Shown: positions 62,373 through 64,000 of the stretch, piece after piece
How positions within the stretch are numbered: the stretch's first letter is position 1
Layout of the letters: every line of letters starts with the position of its first letter
Origin: CAYRGY01 sp964424075
GTDB lineage: Bacteria > Patescibacteriota > Gracilibacteria > UBA1369
Direction of reading: 5' to 3'
NCBI GenBank assembly: GCA_964424075.1
Contig: CAYRGY010000005.1
Coordinates: 57,874 to 121,873 of the forward strand
DNA: 64,000 nt
The notes under the pieces: generated by a model
The model's database searches: none
Told to the model about the DNA's origin: nothing
Seen by the model: only the letters and a program-made list of their open reading frames with translations
Position numbers and translations under genes: made by a program

Positions 62373-63704
62373 CTATTTACCGGAAATTTTTTTCCAGAAA
62401 CCTTGCCAACTCTCTCCTATTCTTTGCATCAAGGTCTGCAAAGGTCCCTTGGGAGGCTCAAAATAGTATTGATTCTCCGGCTCTCTCTCTCCAGTATCAA
62501 TCAATAATTCCTGAATCTTTTCCGCTGTAACTTCTTCTGCACGAGCTGATGGATAGCGCGGATTCTTTAAATCTTCACTTTGCAAAGCGACATCAAGGGT
62601 CACAGGAATACTAGGCATTTTTTCCGGTCTTTCACTTGGAGCGCAACAAGGTTCAGATATTGTTATAGGTATGAATTTAGTCAGACTGCCCGGCTCCTGA
62701 TCACTAAAATATTCAATATCCTTGTCAGATAGCGGAATTAGACTTTCTGATGGCCTGGCACAGCTATCTAGCCCATCATCCGCGAAATCGTCCTCATCCA
62801 GCTTAGGCGTGTATTTAAATCCAGGCTTCTTGGGTGGTCTAATCGTAATCAAATCACAAGACTGAATTGTATCATCAAACGCAGGCTGTAGAGGTGGCGG
62901 CTTGGGAAACGGCTTTCCTGGCTTAGGTCTCCCAGCTGCAACTTTAGGTACATTAGGAGGAGCCGGCGGGGGAAAAAGCTTTCCTGGCTTGGGTCTCCCA
63001 GCTGCAACTTTAGGTACATTAGGAGGAGCCGGCGGGGGAATAGCCGGTCGGGAAGCCGGACGTGGTGGCGTGGGATCCACTTGATTTACAGGCTTTTTAG
63101 GAGCCAAATCAATGTCAAAAAGTGCATGAATTTCATCTGTAGTCGCCTTACGCATTTTCTTGGGAGCGGAAGTAGCCGGTTTGTCTTCAGCAGCTTTGGA
63201 CTCACTGTTTTGAGCCGTCGGTCTGAGTGACTCAATTTTTAAAATATCGGCTTCGCTAATTTCATCATCCGACTCGGTCTGCTCGTGTTTTGAATCCCGG
63301 TCGTCGGGCTGATCGTGTTTTGAATCCGGGTCTTTAGTTTGATCTTCGCCTAAGCCCCGGTCGACTGCCTGATCGTCACTTGAGCCCCGGTCGTCGGGCT
63401 GATCGTCACTTGAGCCCCGGTCGACTGCTTGATCGTCGCTTAAGCCCCGGTCGACTGCCTGATCGTCACTTGAGCCCCGGTCGACTGTCTGATCGTCGTT
63501 TGAGCCCCGGTCGACTGTCTGATCGTCGTTTGAGCCTTGGTCGACTGTCTGATCGTCGTTTGAGCCCCGGTCGACGGGCTGCTTGACGGTTTGGTGGTCA
63601 GCTGCATTTCGATCTTCGGTTTGTTCGTCATTTAAATCCCAGCCGTCATTTAACGCCTCGAGATCTTCCTGTTCACGTCCAAATTTTGGTTGCTTTCTAT
63701 CCAT
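62373..63704 (-). CDS. Disordered protein with ten decapeptide repeats and a Pro-rich duplicated segment
   Basis: No family recognised. The 443 residues are highly polar. About 45-145 contain ten decapeptides of consensus [TAP]VDRGS[NS]DDQ; about 220-265 hold a near-perfect 22-residue duplication centred on PPAPPNVPKVAAGRPKPGK. The rest is Asp/Glu/Pro-rich; the end (QRIGESWQGFWKKISGK) is amphipathic. No signal peptide or TM is visible. It lies 28 bases upstream of the sigma factor on the same strand, so it may be part of the same operon. Its function is unknown; it may be a flexible scaffold. Confidence 0.72.
   Translation of the reverse strand: MDRKQPKFGREQEDLEALNDGWDLNDEQTEDRNAADHQTVKQPVDRGSNDDQTVDQGSNDDQTVDRGSNDDQTVDRGSSDDQAVDRGLSDDQAVDRGSSDDQPDDRGSSDDQAVDRGLGEDQTKDPDSKHDQPDDRDSKHEQTESDDEISEADILKIESLRPTAQNSESKAAEDKPATSAPKKMRKATTDEIHALFDIDLAPKKPVNQVDPTPPRPASRPAIPPPAPPNVPKVAAGRPKPGKLFPPPAPPNVPKVAAGRPKPGKPFPKPPPLQPAFDDTIQSCDLITIRPPKKPGFKYTPKLDEDDFADDGLDSCARPSESLIPLSDKDIEYFSDQEPGSLTKFIPITISEPCCAPSERPEKMPSIPVTLDVALQSEDLKNPRYPSARAEEVTAEKIQELLIDTGEREPENQYYFEPPKGPLQTLMQRIGESWQGFWKKISGK
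62912..63043. repeat. 66-bp tandem duplication in the proline-rich segment
   Basis: Two head-to-tail copies of 66 bases (starting at 62912 and 62978) encode the PPAPPNVPKVAAGRPKPGK segment, with only a few differences. Confidence 0.85.
63271..63570. repeat. Ten 30-bp coding repeats in register
   Basis: Ten units of exactly 30 bases run in frame and encode the decapeptide. The central units are nearly identical and include GTCGAC, while the outer ones (63271-63360) are more diverged, as expected for repeat expansion from the middle. Confidence 0.9.
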
Positions 63705-64000
63705 AGATAATTATGCAAGACCAAAAACTATCATATTGCAGTGAATAGTCAATGCTTAGTCAATCTGTGTGCCGCCCTCGGATAGTCGGTTATTCATGAG
63801 GGTACTTAGGGTACTTAAGGATGAATAATATATCCACTGCCTGGGCATGTCAACCACTACATTTACAACTTGCGTCAAATCGTACAGATGATAACCAAAC
63901 GCCGCAATGCCAAGACTCTTACAACTAGTGCGTGACCGTTGACTGGTGCGCCAACCCTCCAAAACCGCAGCAGCAAGCCTTTAACACTGTATCATCGCGC
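63705..64000. other. Terminal 296 bases without a supported gene
   Basis: I see no supported gene here. A 9-base tandem duplication GGGTACTTA (63800-63808, 63809-63817) lies inside an inverted repeat TTATTCAT (63790-63797) / ATGAATAA (63821-63828). It could be a promoter-region operator for the repeat protein, but this is not supported further. Confidence 0.5.

Noticed and set aside
63271..63570. CRISPR array (30-bp regular repeats)
   Set aside because: The units are directly adjacent with no unique spacers and are translated in frame as a decapeptide repeat.
63756..63962. A 68-codon open frame on the minus strand near the right edge
   Set aside because: Its composition is not protein-like, it crosses a tandem and inverted repeat, and no start signal was seen.

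Overview
The window looks like part of a bacterial chromosome from the Candidate Phyla Radiation (Patescibacteria). The basis is gene content: a T4SS-type pilin with a signal-like N-terminus, a DUF4012 protein, S-layer-homology and FnIII surface proteins, a giant alpha-2-macroglobulin, and many short overlapping genes with weak or absent Shine-Dalgarno sites. UGA is used as a normal stop (for example in yraN and recX), so the Gracilibacteria/Absconditabacteria recoding does not apply. I cannot place it more finely. All four tRNA genes (Pro-UGG, Cys-GCA, Ser-GCU, Ser-UGA) encode their 3' CCA.

Layout. 1-4.6 kb: an edge-truncated repeat protein, a FemAB-like ligase, a T4SS-type pilin and a Nudix-like protein. 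4.6-7.0 kb: tRNA-Pro, a PRC-barrel protein, ybeY, a SpoU methyltransferase and an SLH protein. 7.0-8.1 kb: a 431-bp divergent intergenic region packed with TGTCTA/TAGACA half-sites, then a helix-turn-helix protein with a coiled coil and a C-terminal membrane anchor. 8.1-12.2 kb (minus): a murL-like epimerase, a murD ligase and two DUF881 proteins. 12.3-16.7 kb: a PAP2-polyprenol-kinase fusion, lysS and a DUF4012 protein. 16.7-24.7 kb: dnaB, yraN, a PEGA protein, an aminotransferase-fold protein without its PLP lysine, comM, murA and a ComEC-type metallo-beta-lactamase protein. 24.7-32.8 kb: an LPXTG-anchored FnIII protein, argS with a long N-terminal extension, a lipoprotein and two unknowns. 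32.9-36.4 kb: two convergent pairs of unrecognised genes bracketed by three tRNA genes. 36.5-49.9 kb: a lone PhoB-type winged helix, a ctpA-like protease, ymdB, an FnIII-SLH protein, an RsuA-type pseudouridine synthase, recA-recX-nusA, pilB, dprA, ftsE, xerD, nrdR and an L,D-transpeptidase. 50-64 kb: a UvrD/PcrA helicase, unknowns, a GT4 glycosyltransferase, a polyprenol-kinase-like protein, a 2101-residue alpha-2-macroglobulin overlapped by an ECF sigma factor, and a decapeptide-repeat protein.

How the genes fit together. Much of the window serves the cell envelope: peptidoglycan precursors (murA, murD, murL), cross-linking (L,D-transpeptidase, FemAB), lipid-carrier recycling (PAP2/kinase) and surface proteins (SLH, LPXTG, lipoprotein, alpha-2-macroglobulin). 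A second theme is DNA uptake and repair (pilin, pilB, comM, dprA, ComEC-MBL, recA, recX, uvrD, xerD).

The strongest leads for something undescribed are: (1) the tail-anchored HTH protein with its operator array; (2) the ECF sigma factor translationally coupled to an alpha-2-macroglobulin with an anti-sigma-like cytoplasmic N-terminus; (3) a MurL/MurD2-type route to D-glutamate; (4) a PLP-fold pseudo-enzyme; (5) an arginyl-tRNA synthetase fused to a B3/4-like domain and carrying an altered HIGH motif. All functional statements come from reading the sequence and from knowledge of the families; no database search was run.
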